From assembly GCF_003989795.1 (NCBI RefSeq), contig NZ_RZHG01000031.1, positions 1 through 44,221 on the forward strand: a stretch of 44,221 nt of DNA, given 5' to 3'. The DNA comes from Vreelandella andesensis (GTDB lineage: Bacteria > Pseudomonadota > Gammaproteobacteria > Pseudomonadales > Halomonadaceae). This document shows, piece after piece, positions 16,867 to 27,671 of the stretch. A program made the translations under genes and the position numbers. The notes below the pieces were generated by a model. That model was not told the DNA's origin, made no database searches, and saw only the letters and a program-made list of their open reading frames with translations. Numbering within the stretch: the first letter of the stretch is position 1; each line of letters opens with the position of its first letter.

Positions 16867-17095
16867 AGCCAGCCAATAGCACCAATGCGCCTACAATGGC
16901 GGTGATAAAACTGCCAAAGCTGAAGTCGCCCATGGTACCAAGCCCAACCAGTGAGCCAATCCAGCCGCCTACAAATGCGCCGGCAATACCGAGAAGAATA
17001 GTAATGATGAGGCCACCTGGATCTTTACCAGGCATAATCACTTTTGCAATCACACCGGCGATAAGGCCGAACAAAATCCACGCTAAAAAACCCAT
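16847..17095 (-). CDS. GlsB/YeaQ/YmgE-family small membrane protein
   Basis: An 82-residue, very hydrophobic, glycine-rich protein of the transglycosylase-associated (GlsB/YeaQ/YmgE) family. It has three membrane segments (GFLAWILFGLIAGVIAKVIM, GGLIITILLGIAGAFVGGWI, FITAIVGALVLLAGYRMI). The role is poorly defined; stress association is reported for relatives. ATG 17095 follows AAGGAG at good spacing, so the GTG at 17101 is not used. The IS right end abuts the gene: the last codon (AAT) and the TGA stop are partly or wholly IS sequence. In the reconstructed empty site the end would read ATC AAG AAA TAA. Confidence 0.85.
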   Translation of the reverse strand: MGFLAWILFGLIAGVIAKVIMPGKDPGGLIITILLGIAGAFVGGWIGSLVGLGTMGDFSFGSFITAIVGALVLLAGYRMIKN

Positions 17096-17282
17096 TTTCA
17101 CTCCTTGATGTTTTGCAGAGAACTAGTGACGACAAATATGAGCAATGCCGTTACTAGCTGTTTCATTATGAACCAAGCCATTGCTTGGTATGTAATTAAG
17201 AACTGTTTCAGTACAACTGCTTTTAACAGAGCTAGCCCTACTTAATTACGACATAGCCGATGTACGACTTAGCCGATGATCA

Positions 17283-18280
17283 TTAGGCCCGATTGGCGAT
17301 GATTACCGCACGGCGCGGGGCTGGATAGCCTTCAACGGTGAGGGTTGGGTCATCGGGGTCGAGGAAGTCCGCTAGCGATTGGTACGTCATCCAGTCGGTT
17401 GAGCGCTGCTCATCAAGGGTTGTGACGGCTTCGTCGACCACGCGCACATTGCTAAAACCACACCGTTCTAGCCAGTGGCACAGTGCTTTTGAAGAGGGTA
17501 GGAAGTAGACGTTAGGCATCGCGGCATAGCGTTCGCCGGGCACAAACACGGTTTGTTCATCGCCTTCCACCACCAGTGTTTCTAGTATCAGCTCACCGCC
17601 AGGGGCTAGTGCCTCTTTTAATTGCTGCAAGTGCTCAAGGGGCGATGGGCGATGGTAAAGCACGCCCATGGAGAATACCGTATCAAAAAAGCCCAACTTT
17701 TCAGGCACATCTTCGATGCCTACCGGCAGGAACTGCGTGCGGCCGCCGTCGGCATCGCCAACGAAGTGGCGGACTGCCTGAAACTGCCAATAAAAGCGTG
17801 GTGAAGGGTCGATGACCAGCACAAAGGCCGCGCCTTCACCGGCCATGCGCCAGGCGTGGTAGCCGCTGCCACCGCCAACGTCCAGTACCTTGCGGTACTT
17901 AAGCGGCGCAAGGTGTGGGGCGACTCTTTGCCATTTCCAGTCGGAGCGCCATTCGGTGTCAATATCGATGCCGCCCAATCGAAAGGGACCCTTGCGCCAG
18001 GGCGACAGTTTGCGCAGCAGGTTAAAACACTGGCGCTTCTGGCTATTGCTCAAAGCAACATCAATGCTCACCGTATCGCTGGCGAGATCAACAAGGCGTT
18101 CCTCGGGAAGAATCGGCAGCTTGGCAACGGCTTTCTCCCAAGCAGATAGATCTCCATGGCGCTGGCGGTCTAGCCCGTTGGCCAGCTGTTCTGGTAACTT
18201 GGCGAGCCAGGGTGTCAGTGCGGCATCCTGGCTGGCTTGATCTGATAAATCGCGCGATGATCGTCGGGTAACAGCGGCAC
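17283..18280 (-). pseudogene. cmoB: tRNA U34 carboxymethyltransferase CmoB, frameshifted near the 5' end
   Basis: CmoB transfers the carboxymethyl group of carboxy-SAM to 5-hydroxyuridine 34 of tRNA. The main frame (from about 18250 down) encodes WLAKLPEQLANGLDRQRHGD, PWRKGPFRLGGIDIDTEWRS, VLDVGGGSGYHAWRM, FSMGVLYHRPSPLEHL and LADFLDPDDPTLTVEGYPAP, matching the family almost throughout. That frame has no ATG, GTG or TTG before residue about 70. The natural start is GTG 18280, with AAGGAGG 6 nt upstream and 2 bp after the cmoA stop, encoding MPLLPDDHRAIYQ in another frame. One missing base (or two extra) around 18225-18250 joins the two. It is either a real inactivation or a sequencing error. 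Internal GTG 18071 would give a truncated protein. Confidence 0.8.
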
Positions 18281-18281
18281 G

Positions 18282-19025
18282 TTAGCCCTCCTTAAAGGCG
18301 ATCAGCGAGGCGAAGTTCAAGTACTGGAACCAAGTCATCGAGCGAGGAAAGCCCGCTTGGGCCAACCGGCCATGCAAGGCATCAAGCGTGTCGGGGATCA
18401 GTACGTTTTCCAACGCAGTACGTTTTTGGCTGATTTCCATATCGCTGTAGCCATTAGCGCGTTTAAAGTCATGGTAGCGCTCGACCCGCCAAGCGTTGTC
18501 ACGCTCATCGGCATCAATGGTTTTTTCCGACAAAATCAGCACGCCGCCCGGTTCAAGGGCATCGTAAAGCCGCTTCAACAGGGCATCGCGATCAGCGGGG
18601 GGCAGAAATTGCAGCGTAAAATTAAGAATGATCATGCCGGAAGGTGCATACTCAAGAGCACGTATGTCGGCTTCCTCGACTTGCATGGCGTGATCCGGGC
18701 ACTCGTCCAAAAAGGTCTGTTTTGCCCTAGCCACCATGGCGGGCGAAAGATCCACACCGGTATAGCGAAATGCGTCGGCGGGGAGTGCACCTGCCAGTGC
18801 TAGGCCTGAAGCGCCCAGCGAGCAGCCTAAGTCGTATACATGCGCGCCGTGGCGCAGGTGGCGTTGGGCAATTAAACTCAACATACCGAGGATTTGCCCG
18901 TAACCAGGCACCGAACGGCGGATCATATCAGGAAAGCACGCAACGACTTGTTCGTCGAAGGAGAACCTTGCCACCTTATCCAGGGGTGTTGAAAAGATAG
19001 CGTCGCGGTAAGATGCATCACTCAT
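18282..19025 (-). CDS. cmoA: Carboxy-S-adenosyl-L-methionine synthase CmoA
   Basis: A 247-residue enzyme, the same length as E. coli CmoA, that converts SAM and prephenate to carboxy-SAM for tRNA wobble uridine modification. Visible blocks are the N-terminal DAIFSTPLDKVARFSFDEQV, FPDMIRRSVPGYGQIL, the SAM-binding VYDLGCSLGASGLAL, MIILNFTLQFLPPADRDALL, ILSEKTID and MTWFQYLNFASLIAFKEG. ATG 19025 was preferred over TTG 19031. It is directly followed by cmoB (2-bp gap, ribosome binding site inside the cmoA 3' end), so the pair is one operon. Confidence 0.93.
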   Translation of the reverse strand: MSDASYRDAIFSTPLDKVARFSFDEQVVACFPDMIRRSVPGYGQILGMLSLIAQRHLRHGAHVYDLGCSLGASGLALAGALPADAFRYTGVDLSPAMVARAKQTFLDECPDHAMQVEEADIRALEYAPSGMIILNFTLQFLPPADRDALLKRLYDALEPGGVLILSEKTIDADERDNAWRVERYHDFKRANGYSDMEISQKRTALENVLIPDTLDALHGRLAQAGFPRSMTWFQYLNFASLIAFKEG

Positions 19026-19139
19026 GGGCAAGCCAGGATTATTAATAAGGCTGCGTAGTTTACGCGGCCTTGGTTAAGCAGAACAGACCTGTCGATAACA
19101 GATTCCTGCTGCACGGAACGACGCCAAAGGAGAGGGCAT

Positions 19140-20834
19140 ATGGCTTCAGCAACACGCACAACCCCCGATACGCTACCTGCATGGCAGACGTTGAAGCATC
19201 ATGCTGAAACGCTGCGGCACGTTCATTTAAAAAATTTGTTTGGTAATGACGATAGTCGCTGGGTGAATTTCACCCGTCAGGTGGCAGGTTTGACCTTGGA
19301 TCTTTCCAAGCAGCGCTGGGATGATGACACCCTTGAACACTTGTTAGCGTTGGCACATGAAGCGGGAATGCCGGGGGCGATTGATGCACTGCTTAGTGGT
19401 AAGCGTGTAAATATCAGTGAAAATCGCCCGGCGCTGCATACCGCCTTGCGCCTACCTGCTGATGCCACGCTTGAAGTAGAAGGCGAAGATGTGGTGGCCA
19501 CTGTGCATGCGAGCCTTGCACAGATGGAGCGCATGGTGCAGCGATTGCAAGCAGGGCAGTGGCGAGGTGCAACCGGCAAGCCGATTCGCCATGTGGTGAA
19601 TTTGGGCGTTGGTGGTTCGGATCTAGGCCCGCTAATGGTTACTCATGCGCTGGCAGATTATCGCCCAAAAGAGGGACGCTCATTAGACGTGCATTTTGCG
19701 TCTACCATGGATGGCTCTCAGTTAGCGGATTACCTGAGCCGCTTTAATCCAGAAACAACGCTGTTCGTTTTATCGTCCAAGTCGTTTACCACCATCGACA
19801 CGCTTTCCAATGCCAATACGGCCAAAGACTGGTTGTTAGGGAAGCTCTCCGAGCATGGCGACCTTCCCAGCGCTGCGCCATTAAGTGCAGAATTGATTAT
19901 TCGCCAACACTTCATTGGCGTGTCGGCGAGCCCTGAAAAAATGAGTGAGTGGGGTATTTCCCCTGACCACCAACTGATGTTCTGGGATTGGGTCGGTGGG
20001 CGTTACTCTTTATGGGGCACCATCGGCCTACCTATTGCGCTAGTTGTCGGCATGGATAACTTCCGTGAATTGTTGGCCGGTGCTCATGCAATGGACTGTC
20101 ACTTCCGTGACGCGCCGATGGAAGAAAATCTGCCAGTTCTGCTGGGCTTAGCCGGCATCTGGAACGTCAATTTCCTGGACATTCGTGCCCACTCGATACT
20201 GCCCTACGATGGTCGTTTAGAGTACTTTGCTGCCTATCTTGAACAGCTTGAGATGGAGTCCAACGGTAAATCGGTGACTCGCCAAGGCCATGCGGTGAAT
20301 TATTCAACTTGCCCAGTGCTGTGGGGGCAGCTTGGCCCCAACGCTCAACACGCCTTTTATCAGTTACTTCACCAAGGCACTCAGCCAGTGGTGTGCGATT
20401 TTATTGCCCCGCTGAAGCGTTATGACGAGGTAGAAGACCCTGATACACGCCGCCATTTAAAGGCGCAGCACCGGTTAGCGCTGGCTAACTGTTTTGCACA
20501 GTCTCGGGTGCTAATGCTGGGGGATGATGCCCTAGAGGATGAAGGCCCTCGGCCTGAACACAAGCGCTACCGTGGAAACCAACCTTCTACGACGGTGCTG
20601 TTGGATAAGCTAACACCGTTTACGTTGGGCGCACTAATTGCCCTGTACGAACATAAGGTATTTGTTCAGGCGGTTATTTGGGATATCAATCCGTTTGATC
20701 AGTGGGGCGTTGAGCTGGGCAAAAAAATTGCCACCGACACCCAGGCGATAATTGATGGTACTGGAGATATTTCACGCATGGACGCTTCTAGCCGTGGCTT
20801 GATTGAAGCATTTTGGGCGGCAGAGCAGCAATAG
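19140..20834 (+). CDS. pgi: Glucose-6-phosphate isomerase
   Basis: A 564-residue Pgi interconverting glucose-6-phosphate and fructose-6-phosphate. Family signatures are intact: VNLGVGGSDLGPLM, FVLSSKSFTTIDTLSNA, the phosphate-binding GGRYSLWGTIGLPIAL, QLEMESNGKSV with the catalytic glutamate, HAFYQLLHQGT with the catalytic histidine region, and DQWGVELGKKIA with the catalytic lysine. A strong AGGAG ribosome binding site precedes ATG. It is divergent from cmoA. Confidence 0.97.
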   Translation: MASATRTTPDTLPAWQTLKHHAETLRHVHLKNLFGNDDSRWVNFTRQVAGLTLDLSKQRWDDDTLEHLLALAHEAGMPGAIDALLSGKRVNISENRPALHTALRLPADATLEVEGEDVVATVHASLAQMERMVQRLQAGQWRGATGKPIRHVVNLGVGGSDLGPLMVTHALADYRPKEGRSLDVHFASTMDGSQLADYLSRFNPETTLFVLSSKSFTTIDTLSNANTAKDWLLGKLSEHGDLPSAAPLSAELIIRQHFIGVSASPEKMSEWGISPDHQLMFWDWVGGRYSLWGTIGLPIALVVGMDNFRELLAGAHAMDCHFRDAPMEENLPVLLGLAGIWNVNFLDIRAHSILPYDGRLEYFAAYLEQLEMESNGKSVTRQGHAVNYSTCPVLWGQLGPNAQHAFYQLLHQGTQPVVCDFIAPLKRYDEVEDPDTRRHLKAQHRLALANCFAQSRVLMLGDDALEDEGPRPEHKRYRGNQPSTTVLLDKLTPFTLGALIALYEHKVFVQAVIWDINPFDQWGVELGKKIATDTQAIIDGTGDISRMDASSRGLIEAFWAAEQQ

Positions 20835-20921
20835 CACAGTCACTCGATTTTCATGGCTGGATATACAGTTTTTTCGTTTTCCGCTATCCTGTGCTCTTTT
20901 GTAAGCCGCCAGCGACCCATT

Positions 20922-20989
20922 TAAGTACTTCTAGTCTAAGTATTTCTAGTGTAAGTACTTCTAGTTTCGTACTTCTAGTTTAAGTACCC
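20922..20989. repeat. About 4.6 tandem copies of a 15-bp repeat upstream of parE
   Basis: The unit is TAAGTACTTCTAGTY at 20922, 20937 (one change) and 20952, then a 14-bp variant at 20967 and a partial copy at 20981. It lies in the 196-bp gap between pgi and parE, 42 bp before parE. Each unit contains AAGTACTT, itself a palindrome. No protein is encoded. It could be a variable-number repeat or a cluster of binding sites. Confidence 0.85.
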
Positions 20990-21003
20990 AGAGCGGCTGC
21001 TAG

Positions 21004-22926
<1,923 letters not shown>

Positions 22927-22932
22927 CTCCCG

Positions 22933-25185
22933 ATGACCATCGATATTCAAGTAGCGGAGGGTGACGTCGAAAGACTGTCCCTGCGCGATTACACCGAAAA
23001 AGCGTACCTCGACTACTCGATGTACGTCATTTTAGACCGCGCCTTGCCCAACATTGGTGATGGGATGAAACCCGTGCAGCGGCGCATTATATATGCCATG
23101 CGCGAACTGGCCCTGCATGCCAATGCCAAGTACAAAAAGTCGGCGCGTACCGTCGGTGATGTGCTGGGTAAGTTTCACCCCCATGGCGACAGCGCTTGTT
23201 ACGAAGCGATGGTGCTAATGGCACAGTCGTTCAGCTATCGCTACCCGCTGGTGGATGGGCAGGGTAACTGGGGTAGCCCTGATGACCCCAAATCTTTTGC
23301 TGCTATGCGTTACACCGAGGCCAAGCTTTCTAAGTTTGCCGAAGTACTGCTCAGCGAGTTAGGCCAAGGCAATGTAGATTGGACCCCTAACTTTGATGGC
23401 ACGATGCAAGAGCCGGTTGTCCTGCCAGCGCGTTTGCCTCATGTACTGCTCAACGGCGGTACGGGCATTGCGGTCGGGATGGCAACGGATATCCCGCCGC
23501 ACAACGTGTCTGAAGTGGTCGAGGCGACGTGTCATTTGTTGCGCAACCCAGAGGCGAGCACCGTCGACCTGATGGCGTTCGTGCCCGCGCCTGACTTCCC
23601 CACGGATGCCGAAATCATCACGCCGACAGAAGACCTGCGAAAGCTCTATGAATGTGGACGCGGTTCGGTCAAGCTGCGCGCCCGCTATGTGCGTGAAGAG
23701 GCCAATATCGTGATTACCGCTGTGCCTTATCAGGTCAGCGGTGCCAAGGTGTTAGAGCAGATCGCCGCGCAAATGCAGGCCAAAAAGCTGCCGATGGTGG
23801 CCGACCTGCGCGATGAGTCGACCCATGAAGAGCCTACTCGTCTAGTGATTGAGCCGCGCTCTAACCGCGTGGATGTTGAATCGCTAATGGCGCATCTGTT
23901 TGCTACCACGGACTTAGAAAAGAACGTGCGGGTGAACATGAACGTGATTGGCCTGGATGGCCGACCCCGCGTGATGCCGCTACCCGATATGCTGAGCGAG
24001 TGGCTGCGCTTTCGTCGCGCGACGGTGCGCCGCCGCTTAGAGCACCGCTTAGGCAAAGTCGAAGACCGCCTGCATATTTTGGAAGGCTTATTAACGGCTT
24101 ACCTCGATCTTGATGAAGTGATTCGTATCATTCGTGAAGAGGATGAACCTAAGCCTGCGTTGATCGCTGCGTTTAGTCTTTCTGAACGTCAAGCTGAAGC
24201 GATTCTAGAATTACGGTTGCGCCATCTTGCCAAGCTGGAAGAGATGAAGATTCGTGGTGAGCAGGATGCGCTTGAGAAAGAGCGTAAGTCGCTGCAAGGC
24301 CTACTAGGCAGTGAAGCTAAGCTGACCACCTTAATTGAAAAAGAAATCCGCGCAGCGGGAAAAGAGCACGGTGATGCACGTCGCTCGCCACTGGTCGAGC
24401 GCAGCGAAGCGAAAGCGCTCTCTGAAGTAGAGCTATTAGGCGCCGATCCGATTACCGTCGTTTTATCTGAAAAGGGGTGGATTCGTTCTGCAAAAGGCCA
24501 TGATATCGACCCTGAAGGGCTCTCCTACAAAGCCGGCGATAGTTTTCAGCTGGCGGCTCGCGGAAAAACCAACCAGCCCCTGGTGCTGTTAGACGATACG
24601 GGGCGCGCTTATACGCTGTCCGCGCATAATTTGCCCAGCGCCAGAGGTCAGGGCGAACCGGTTACCGGGCGCGCCAACGTGTCGGCTGGCGCGCGAATGG
24701 CAGGACTAATGCTGGCACCGCCCACTAGGCGTTATGTATTAGCCAGCGACGGAGGCTATGGTTTTGTCGCCCAGCTTGAAGCCCTTACCGGCAAGAATAA
24801 AGCGGGTAAAGCAGTACTCAGCTTGCCGAAAGGTTGCAGCGTCATGGCCCCCGTTGAGGTGCCTGATGGCGAAAATCTTTGGGTGGCGTCGGTTTCCAAC
24901 GAAGGCAGGTTGTTGCTGTTTCCGCTGGATCAGTTACCTGAGATGGCCAAAGGGAAAGGCATTAAAATGCTCGATATTCCTGGTCCACGTGCGTCACGTC
25001 GTGAAGAGTTTGTACGTGATATTGCCGTTGTAGCAGACAGCGGTGAGCTTATTATTCATGCTGGTAAGCGTAAGCTAACCTTAAAGGCCGACGATCTCGC
25101 GTATTATCGCGGTGAACGCGGTAGGCGAGGCAGCAAATTGCCTCGCGGTTTCCAAAAAGTAGATTGTTTAGAGGAGGGGGAGTAA
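22933..25185 (+). CDS. parC: DNA topoisomerase IV subunit A
   Basis: A 750-residue ParC. The catalytic tyrosine is in [10 protein letters not shown] (Y127). The quinolone-resistance region [12 protein letters not shown] has the usual serine and glutamate (S87, E91), so no classical resistance substitution is seen there. The coiled-coil and C-terminal beta-pinwheel region follow, shorter than in GyrA and without the GyrA-box. Start ATG 22933 has a weak ribosome binding site, consistent with coupling to parE. serB starts 3 bp after the stop. Confidence 0.96.
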   Translation: MTIDIQVAEGDVERLSLRDYTEKAYLDYSMYVILDRALPNIGDGMKPVQRRIIYAMRELALHANAKYKKSARTVGDVLGKFHPHGDSACYEAMVLMAQSFSYRYPLVDGQGNWGSPDDPKSFAAMRYTEAKLSKFAEVLLSELGQGNVDWTPNFDGTMQEPVVLPARLPHVLLNGGTGIAVGMATDIPPHNVSEVVEATCHLLRNPEASTVDLMAFVPAPDFPTDAEIITPTEDLRKLYECGRGSVKLRARYVREEANIVITAVPYQVSGAKVLEQIAAQMQAKKLPMVADLRDESTHEEPTRLVIEPRSNRVDVESLMAHLFATTDLEKNVRVNMNVIGLDGRPRVMPLPDMLSEWLRFRRATVRRRLEHRLGKVEDRLHILEGLLTAYLDLDEVIRIIREEDEPKPALIAAFSLSERQAEAILELRLRHLAKLEEMKIRGEQDALEKERKSLQGLLGSEAKLTTLIEKEIRAAGKEHGDARRSPLVERSEAKALSEVELLGADPITVVLSEKGWIRSAKGHDIDPEGLSYKAGDSFQLAARGKTNQPLVLLDDTGRAYTLSAHNLPSARGQGEPVTGRANVSAGARMAGLMLAPPTRRYVLASDGGYGFVAQLEALTGKNKAGKAVLSLPKGCSVMAPVEVPDGENLWVASVSNEGRLLLFPLDQLPEMAKGKGIKMLDIPGPRASRREEFVRDIAVVADSGELIIHAGKRKLTLKADDLAYYRGERGRRGSKLPRGFQKVDCLEEGE

Positions 25186-25188
25186 GTC

Positions 25189-26394
25189 ATGGCAACGCGT
25201 TATTTGATTCGTGCGACGGGGGTGGCCCGCCCAGGCCAGCTAGCTGGCCTGGGCAAGGCATTGGCAGCGGGTGGCGCTCGGCTGTTAGATATTAATCAAA
25301 GCGTGACGTTTGGCATGCTCTCTTTAGAAATACTGGTGGGACTTGAGCACGACAGTGCTTTGGAAGCCGCCCTAAGCGAAGCAGGGGATACGCTAGATTT
25401 AGACGTACAGGCCATTGCGGTGAGTGGCGACGATTATCAGCGTTGGAGCGAACAGGCCAGCCAACCAAGGCTGATCTTAAGTCTGCTAGCCCCCAAGCTG
25501 CCTGCCGGTATTTTAGCTGAAGTGGGTGCGCTGACCGCTGAGTTTGGTCTCACCGTTGAACTAATTCACCGTCTTTCAGGCCGCGAATCACTTGAAGGCA
25601 ACTCGCCTGCTAATGGTGCTTGCGTCGAGTGTTGGCTTAGAGGAAGCGATGCAGAGCTAGAATCTCTTCGCGAAAAGGCCCTAGCGCTGGGTGCCCAGCA
25701 GGGTGTCGATATTGCGATTCAAGAGGACACTATTTGGCGTCGGCATCGTCGCTTAGTATGTTTTGATATGGACTCTACTCTGATCAAAGCCGAGGTAATT
25801 GATGAGCTAGCCCGCCGTCATGGGGTCGGCGACGAAGTTGCCGAAGTGACCGAACGAGCGATGCGAGGCGAGCTGGATTTTCAAGAGAGCTTCCGCGAGC
25901 GTATGAGTAAGCTAGCCGGTTTGGACGAGTCGGTCTTGAAGGAGATTGCCGCCGAGCTGCCATTAATGGATGGCGTTGAACGGTTAATGGCGAACTTAAA
26001 GCGTTTTGGTTATCGCACGGTGATTCTGTCAGGAGGCTTTACTTACTTTGCTCGTCATCTTCAAGATAAGCTCGGCTTTGATGAAATCTACGCCAACGAG
26101 CTGGTGATTGAAAATGGCAAAGTAACAGGTGAAGTAAAAGAGCCGATTGTTGATGCACAGCGCAAAGCCGACCTTTTAGAGCAGATTGCGCTACGGGAAG
26201 GTTTTACCTTAGCGCAGACCATTGCCGTTGGCGATGGTGCCAACGATCTTAAAATGCTGGCGAAAGCGGGACTTGGGATCGCGTTTCGTGCCAAGCCTGT
26301 TGTGCGCGCGCAAGCTCGCCAAGCAATTTCAACGTTGGGAATTGATGCAGTGCTGTATTTAATCGGTTATCGAGAAGCAGATTTAATCGATTGA
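25189..26394 (+). CDS. serB: Phosphoserine phosphatase (ACT-domain type)
   Basis: A 401-residue enzyme performing the last step of serine synthesis. Residues 1-170 hold ACT-like regulatory domains, as in Pseudomonas SerB; the HAD domain follows. Motifs: CFDMDSTLIKAEVIDELA (D193, D195), ERAMRGELDFQESFRERM, VILSGGFTYFA, and VGDGANDLKMLAKAG. A very strong ribosome binding site (GGAGGGGGAG) precedes ATG. The last 32 codons are duplicated at 34574-34677, at the far end of the pga island, so this gene marks the insertion point. The gene is intact. Confidence 0.95.
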   Translation: MATRYLIRATGVARPGQLAGLGKALAAGGARLLDINQSVTFGMLSLEILVGLEHDSALEAALSEAGDTLDLDVQAIAVSGDDYQRWSEQASQPRLILSLLAPKLPAGILAEVGALTAEFGLTVELIHRLSGRESLEGNSPANGACVECWLRGSDAELESLREKALALGAQQGVDIAIQEDTIWRRHRRLVCFDMDSTLIKAEVIDELARRHGVGDEVAEVTERAMRGELDFQESFRERMSKLAGLDESVLKEIAAELPLMDGVERLMANLKRFGYRTVILSGGFTYFARHLQDKLGFDEIYANELVIENGKVTGEVKEPIVDAQRKADLLEQIALREGFTLAQTIAVGDGANDLKMLAKAGLGIAFRAKPVVRAQARQAISTLGIDAVLYLIGYREADLID

Positions 26395-26399
26395 TTGAT
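26296..26399 (+). repeat. Direct repeat copy A: serB 3' end at left border of pga island
   Basis: About 104 bp covering the last 32 codons of serB, its stop and a few bases beyond, match 34574-34677 in the same orientation with about five differences. The similarity stops at both sides, so these are discrete repeat ends 8278 bp apart. Confidence 0.88.
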
Positions 26400-26474
26400 C
26401 AATATGCGCGTCAAATCTCGTACCTTTTAGTGTGAGGAGGATAACGCGAGGCGCGCAGCGCAAGGCTATCGCAA

Positions 26475-27029
26475 ATGAATTGGACTTATTGTCTCGCGAG
26501 CATTCATTCTGGAAGCATTAAAGCTTGCTTCATCAGAGAGAAACCATGCTCATCGAAACGTCGTTTTGATAGCCTTTCTGATCCCAAAGGCAGCAACTCC
26601 CGTTTTCCCTTAAACGAGACCTTATTCATTGTCCTCTGCGTCGTCATCAGCGGCGCAGAAGATTGTTCAGATATAGCGCTACTCGCACGTTCAAAAACAG
26701 ATTTTTTGGGTCGGTTTTTCTCACTTCCGCACGGGACGCCAAGTTACGATACGTTCAGCCGCGTTTTTAGACACCTAGATCCACAGGTCTTTCATAAGCG
26801 GTTTTTGACGTTCATGTCAGACGTTGCCGCCAATATAAAAGGTGTCGGGCCTAGGATGGTAAATATCTTAGGCGCGCTTATGACCATGTCGATGAACAAC
26901 CACCACTACACCTTGTCAATGACTGGGCGGTGGAGCAACGTCTGGTATTGTGACAGCTTGCGGTCGATAAAAAGTCAAACGAAATCACAGCTATTCCCAA
27001 TTTACTTGAGTGGTTGTCGTTATCGGAGT
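26475..27029 (+). pseudogene. ISAs1-family transposase remnant
   Basis: The first frame encodes FDSLSDPKGSNSRFPLNETL, ISGAEDCSDIALLARSKTDF and LPHGTPSYDTFSRVFRHLDP, the conserved N-terminal part of ISAs1-type DDE transposases. Near 26850-26860 the frame shifts. Homology continues as DGKYLRRAYDHVDEQPPLHL and, after an in-frame TGA, KKSNEITAIPNLLEWLSLSE, then stops abruptly near 27029. The C-terminal half with the remaining catalytic acids is missing, so it is dead. Confidence 0.8.
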
Positions 27030-27180
27030 GACGAGAATCGGCTTGGCATTGTCGGGCAGTATCTTGGCCAGGGAGGCCAGCAAGTACGTCTCACAATGTT
27101 GGCAGCCATTTTTATGATGCACCTTCTCGAAGAAATGCTTGGCGTGAATCAGGGGAGTGATGAGGTCAACAGAGTATGCA
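27027..27180 (-). pseudogene. IS4-like transposase fragment (central part)
   Basis: A minus-strand frame contains FFEKVHHKNGCQHCETYLLA and SLAKILPDNAKPILVT, similar to the central stretch of IS4-type transposases that leads to the second catalytic aspartate (VTDxGF). It is cut off exactly where the ISAs1 remnant ends. Boundaries are approximate and the assignment rests on recall of the motif. Confidence 0.5.
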
Positions 27181-27287
27181 AGAACTGATGGGATTGCATT
27201 GGTCTCTTTGGGCATATTGTTTGTTTGACAATGAAAAACATGTCGACTCATGCAGGTTTTTTTATCATATCGTTGTGATTTAATAGT

Positions 27288-27671
27288 CTATTTTTGTGGG
27301 GTTCGCCAAGATTTGCTCACAGTTTGGTTTTCTACGGGGCCTTCTATTTCGTTATCCAGGCCAAGCGTTGGCTGCTGGAAGTGGCGCAGCTGGCGCTTTA
27401 CGTAGCTGGTATGAAGGTACTTATTGTATACGGCCCAGCAGTGAAACGTCAGGAAGGTGACGAGAAAACCGATCAGTACTATCTTAATCATAACCGAACC
27501 GATCAGCTGCTCAATAATGGCTTCTTCCACGATAAAGAACATGTATAGCTTGGCCGCCACCAGACCCCACAGTGCCAATGTGGCGAGTGTGATTAAGAAG
27601 TCGCGGATTCGGTAATCCCAGCTTTTCTGGCAAGGGTTGTTGATGATGACGGGCACAAGTTTATTGTTCAT
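27288..27671 (-). CDS. pgaD: Poly-N-acetylglucosamine synthase auxiliary subunit PgaD
   Basis: A 127-residue inner-membrane protein with two transmembrane helices (FLITLATLALWGLVAAKLYM and VMIKIVLIGFLVTFLTFHCW). A short cytoplasmic tail follows, similar in size and layout to E. coli PgaD. PgaD binds PgaC and, with it, cyclic-di-GMP to switch on polymer synthesis. It overlaps the pgaC 3' end by 11 bp and is last in the operon. The tail after residue 95 is probably unstructured. Confidence 0.85.
   Translation of the reverse strand: MNNKLVPVIINNPCQKSWDYRIRDFLITLATLALWGLVAAKLYMFFIVEEAIIEQLIGSVMIKIVLIGFLVTFLTFHCWAVYNKYLHTSYVKRQLRHFQQPTLGLDNEIEGPVENQTVSKSWRTPQK

Noticed and set aside
17283..18071. 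A complete 262-residue cmoB starting at GTG 18071
   Set aside because: CmoB homology continues about 70 residues upstream in the same frame, and the strong ribosome binding site is at 18280, so the gene is better described as frameshifted.
20922..20989. Tandem 15-bp repeats considered as a CRISPR array
   Set aside because: The units are contiguous with no unique spacers, are too short, and no cas genes are present.
22933..25185. Quinolone-resistance substitution in ParC
   Set aside because: The usual serine and glutamate of the resistance region are present (GDSACYE).
26475..27188. A functional protein for the 237-codon open frame
   Set aside because: Only the first half matches ISAs1 transposase. 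Homology then continues in another frame with an internal stop, so the long open frame is accidental.
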